Assembly (NCBI GenBank): GCA_020634575.1
Contig: JACKBM010000015.1
Location: 48,380-112,379, forward strand
DNA from: Ardenticatenales bacterium
Lineage (GTDB): Bacteria > Chloroflexota > Anaerolineae > Promineifilales > Promineifilaceae
Direction of reading: 5' to 3'
Length of the DNA stretch: 64,000 nt
The position numbers and the translations under genes were made by a program. Position 1 is the stretch's first letter. Each line of letters begins with the position of its first letter. A model generated the notes under the pieces. It had not been told where the DNA came from and searched no databases. It was given only the letters and a program-made list of their open reading frames with translations. Positions 61,997 through 64,000 of this stretch are shown piece by piece.

Positions 61997-62059
61997 CTGT
62001 TCTAATCTCTTGACAATTTAGAACAGCCGTGCTAATTTTAAAGCCAGAACGGATGTTCT
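61997..62059 (+). promoter_or_regulatory. Promoter with GTTCTAA/TTAGAAC and AGAACGGATGTTCT operator sites
   Basis: TTGACA (62010-62015) and TAATTT (62033-62038) are 17 bases apart. CTGTTCTAA (61997-62005) and TTAGAACAG (62018-62026) are perfect inverted half-sites flanking the -35. A second palindrome, AGAACGGATGTTCT (62046-62059), lies at about +5 to +18. It contains GAAC-N4-GTTC, the DinR/LexA box core used in several phyla. Four GTTC half-sites around one promoter indicate repression by a dimeric regulator. LexA or a LexA-like repressor is a candidate, but this is an inference. Confidence 0.72.
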
Positions 62060-62079
62060 GACCCCTCTCCCCATAGTAT

Positions 62080-62111
62080 GGGGGCTGGTGCCGGGCAACT
62101 CACCAGCCCCC
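62080..62111 (+). promoter_or_regulatory. 5'-leader hairpin of the 62-kb module
   Basis: GGGGGCTGGTG / CACCAGCCCCC, 11-base perfect arms with a ten-base loop, about 40 bases after the predicted transcription start. ACTCCTCTTT follows, a weak U-tract. It may act as an attenuator or stability hairpin. Confidence 0.55.
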
Positions 62112-62178
62112 ACTCCTCTTTCAGGCTTGTGGATGGGGTCACACTATTGGTAGTTAGAAAGCAGAAGGAGCTATGGAC

Positions 62179-63129
62179 ATGCGTAACAAACGGGCAGGAA
62201 ACCCCTTTCAGGCATTATTGAAACAGGTCGCGGTACCCAGATCCGCCATGGTTGGTGTCATTCTGGTTGTCGCGCTTATCGCTTTTGAGATGTTCAACTT
62301 TGATACCACCCAGTACGCGCTACGGAGCCTGCTGGGTGATATTCGTTTTCTGGGACTGGGCTGGGCCACCATTCTGGCAGTTGCGTTTTGCGCCATTGAC
62401 TTTGCCGGTCTGGCCCGCCTCTTCACCCCGGAGCGCGGCTCGGACGAGCCCAAAGAGGTCTGGTATCTGATGGGCGCCTGGTTACTGGGCGCCAGCATGA
62501 ATGCTGTGATGACCTGGTGGGCCGTTTCCCTGACCTTGCTCAACCACCCCTTCGGCAACGAAGTCTTGAGCCGCGAGGAGTTATTGCGCTCGGTGCCGGT
62601 GTTTGTCGCCATTCTGGTCTGGCTTACCCGCATTCTGTTTATCGGGTCCCTGACTGTGACGGGCGAGAAACTACTCTACGGTGAAGATTATGAGCCGCGG
62701 AGCTTTGGCCGCCGCGCCAGTAGTTCGCGGCCGGCGACAGCCAATAATCGGGTCGCCACAAATAATGTCAGCAGCGCTCGGCCGCGGCGGGCTGTTCCCA
62801 AACCACAGTCGCGGCCGGCACCGGTCACAGGTGCCCCGGCAGAGGAGTATGTTCCCTACTACGCTTCCTCAGCCAGCAGCCCGCGCAGCATGGGTGAACC
62901 GGCTACCAGCGCCGCGCGTATGGCCTCAGCCTCAGCCCCAGCCGCGGATAACAACAGCAATGAACCGTCTCGGCCGACAAATAATGGCTACCGGCCGGCT
63001 TCCCCGATTCGCCCAACTGCCTCGGCACTGCGCCAGCGGGCGCCCCGAGCCGGTTACATGAGTGGCAACAACCGCTCTTATTACAGCAGCCCACAGAAGC
63101 CAAAAACGGTGGGCAAAAATCTCGATTAA
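62179..63129 (+). CDS. Membrane protein with disordered basic tail
   Basis: 316 residues from ATG 62179, since AGGAG stands eight bases before it and only two before ATG 62173. Four membrane segments lie in the first 160 residues: SAMVGVILVVALIAFEMFNF, FLGLGWATILAVAFCAIDFA, WYLMGAWLLGASMNAVMTWW, VPVFVAILVWLTRILFIGSL. The remaining 150 residues are Ser/Ala/Pro/Arg-rich and disordered. I do not recognise a family. Its position before a membrane lytic transglycosylase and behind a repressor-type operator suggests a secretion or conjugation component, but this depends on genes beyond the window. Confidence 0.75.
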   Translation: MRNKRAGNPFQALLKQVAVPRSAMVGVILVVALIAFEMFNFDTTQYALRSLLGDIRFLGLGWATILAVAFCAIDFAGLARLFTPERGSDEPKEVWYLMGAWLLGASMNAVMTWWAVSLTLLNHPFGNEVLSREELLRSVPVFVAILVWLTRILFIGSLTVTGEKLLYGEDYEPRSFGRRASSSRPATANNRVATNNVSSARPRRAVPKPQSRPAPVTGAPAEEYVPYYASSASSPRSMGEPATSAARMASASAPAADNNSNEPSRPTNNGYRPASPIRPTASALRQRAPRAGYMSGNNRSYYSSPQKPKTVGKNLD

Positions 63130-63174
63130 TGGTTTGACTGTACTGGGCAGCGGGACTGCCCTGCAACATCCAGA

Positions 63175-63215
63175 GATGCAGTCGGTGAAACGTCTTCGGC
63201 CGGCTGCATCTTTTT
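63175..63215 (+). terminator. Terminator between the two genes of the 62-kb module
   Basis: Stem GATGCAGTCGG / CCGGCTGCATC with a 14-base loop followed by TTTTTGTTT. Full termination would cut off the transglycosylase gene, which starts 22 bases later, so partial readthrough or a hidden promoter is expected. Confidence 0.75.
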
Positions 63216-63236
63216 GTTTGCCTTGGGAGAAAGAAT

Positions 63237-64000
63237 ATGCGATCCTACCCGTATTCGCCGAATGATAGCGATCAACTTATTTACCCTCCTTATCCGCGCC
63301 GGCGGAGCCGTGCCCGTCTGCTGCGAGTAACGTCGATTTGGCAGGATATGCGCGTTGAAGATCAGAGGATGTTGTTCATCCTGGCAACGGTGGGCTTTTT
63401 CATCATCGTCTCAGTTGGAGCGCTGCTTGACCTGGGCAGCGAGCGACTTATTGAAGAAACAGCTGGCCTGCATGTGGATAGTCCCGGCATCTTTGATGTC
63501 CAGGTTGAGGCAGTAGCGGGTCTCTCACCCGTTTTCACCCGGGAAGTGCTCTATTGGGGATCTGATATCCTGCGCTGGGCCGCCCAGCACGATCTCGATC
63601 CCAATATGGTCGCAACGGTGATGCAGATTGAGTCTTGTGGCGATCCCCAGGCTCTGTCTCATGCCGGCGCCACCGGCTTGTTCCAGGTTATGCCTTTTCA
63701 TTTCCAGCCGGGTGAGAATATGTTCGACCCCAACACCAACGCACAGCGGGGCATGAACTATCTGGCCGAACGCCTTGTTCAGACCCAGGGAGATGCCGGC
63801 CTGGCGTTTGCGGGCTATAACGGCGGTCATGTGGCCGCCGCCAATGGCTGGGCATCCTGGAGCGACGAGACCAGGCGCTACTTCACCTGGAGTACCGGCA
63901 TTTATCAGGACGCTCAGGCCGGGGCTACGGATAGCAGCACTTTGCAGCGCTGGTTACAGGCTGGCGGAGCTTCCCTGTGTCAGCAAGCGGCCAGTCGTCT
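63237..64000 (+). CDS. Membrane-anchored SLT-type lytic transglycosylase, 3' end outside window
   Basis: Begins MRSYPYSPNDSDQLIYPPYP at ATG 63237, preceded by GGGAGAAAG. A basic cytosolic start leads to one membrane helix (MLFILATVGFFIIVSVGALL, about residues 48-68). The outside domain from about 110 is a Goose/SLT lysozyme fold: MVATVMQIESCGDPQALSHA (catalytic Glu in IES), GATGLFQVMPFHF, MNYLAERLVQTQGD and AFAGYNGGH. Such enzymes open peptidoglycan for type IV secretion, conjugation or phage entry, or serve general wall turnover. The frame is open to the last base. It was identified by direct translation of the end of the window. Confidence 0.88.
   Translation, partial: MRSYPYSPNDSDQLIYPPYPRRRSRARLLRVTSIWQDMRVEDQRMLFILATVGFFIIVSVGALLDLGSERLIEETAGLHVDSPGIFDVQVEAVAGLSPVFTREVLYWGSDILRWAAQHDLDPNMVATVMQIESCGDPQALSHAGATGLFQVMPFHFQPGENMFDPNTNAQRGMNYLAERLVQTQGDAGLAFAGYNGGHVAAANGWASWSDETRRYFTWSTGIYQDAQAGATDSSTLQRWLQAGGASLCQQAASR

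Noticed and set aside
1..64000. tRNA or rRNA genes
   Set aside because: I looked for GGTTCGAATCC-type T-arms and rRNA-like stretches on both strands and found none convincing.

Overview
The window comes from a GC-rich, gene-dense bacterial chromosome, most probably a member of the Chloroflexota (Anaerolineae/Ardenticatenia-like). This rests on inference from three traits. The lipoproteins have long Thr/Pro or VTRVVTE-type linkers after the lipobox. There are many GAF/PAS histidine kinases and single-domain response regulators. The overall mix is IcmF, RodA with MinCDE, split FeoB, and TIM-barrel lipoproteins with 'WNEP' or 'INEVD' signatures. I see no rRNA, tRNA or CRISPR array. The ten-base palindrome ACCGGCCGGT is strikingly frequent, at about thirty exact copies spread over the whole window.

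Layout. 1-5.4 kb (minus): an EAD-like membrane protein and a LysM/lamin-tail protein. Next comes a promoter, a complete T-box riboswitch and the genes it leads: an AlaX-like tRNA editing protein, an unknown 220-residue protein and ileS (cut by the window edge). 5.5-9.8 kb: a 17-bp minisatellite, a beta-lactamase-fold hydrolase, a glycosidase-like lipoprotein, 6-phosphogluconolactonase and a YkvA-type protein. 9.9-13.1 kb (minus): MurJ, then an FHA-domain membrane protein followed by two microproteins that copy its membrane tail. 13.4-16.8 kb: icmF, broken by four single-base homopolymer deletions. 17-20.5 kb: SRPBCC protein, ArsR-type regulator, ilvD. 21-26.3 kb: signalling genes, Nudix, hemW and a GAF kinase. 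26.4-31.8 kb: biotinyl carrier, M24 peptidase, two glycosidase-like paralogues, dinB. 31.9-37.1 kb (minus): PucC-family transporter, DUF2332 protein, GAF-GAF kinase, small membrane protein. 37.4-44.1 kb (minus): four polytopic surface-glycan genes, three of them frame-disrupted. 44.3-47.7 kb (minus): iron uptake (split FeoB and a membrane-anchored DtxR-FeoA protein). 47.9-54.8 kb (minus): gltX, rodA, minE, minD, minC, hybrid kinase. 55-61.8 kb: YbaK-type editing protein, TPR proteins, a secreted beta-propeller, two VWA lipoproteins. 62-64 kb (plus): a strong promoter with GAAC/GTTC half-sites leading into a membrane protein and a lytic transglycosylase.

How it fits together. The window is mainly core and envelope biology: peptidoglycan precursor export (MurJ), elongation and division-site selection (RodA, MinCDE), glycan assembly, iron uptake under a local sensor, aminoacyl-tRNA synthesis with editing, and two-component signalling. 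The least explained parts are the T-box operon joining AlaX to an apparent Ile specifier, the FHA/CICC microprotein operon, the membrane EAD-like protein beside a minisatellite, and the operator-controlled module entering at 62 kb. The clustered frameshifts in icmF and the glycan region look more like assembly errors than decay, but raw reads are needed to tell.
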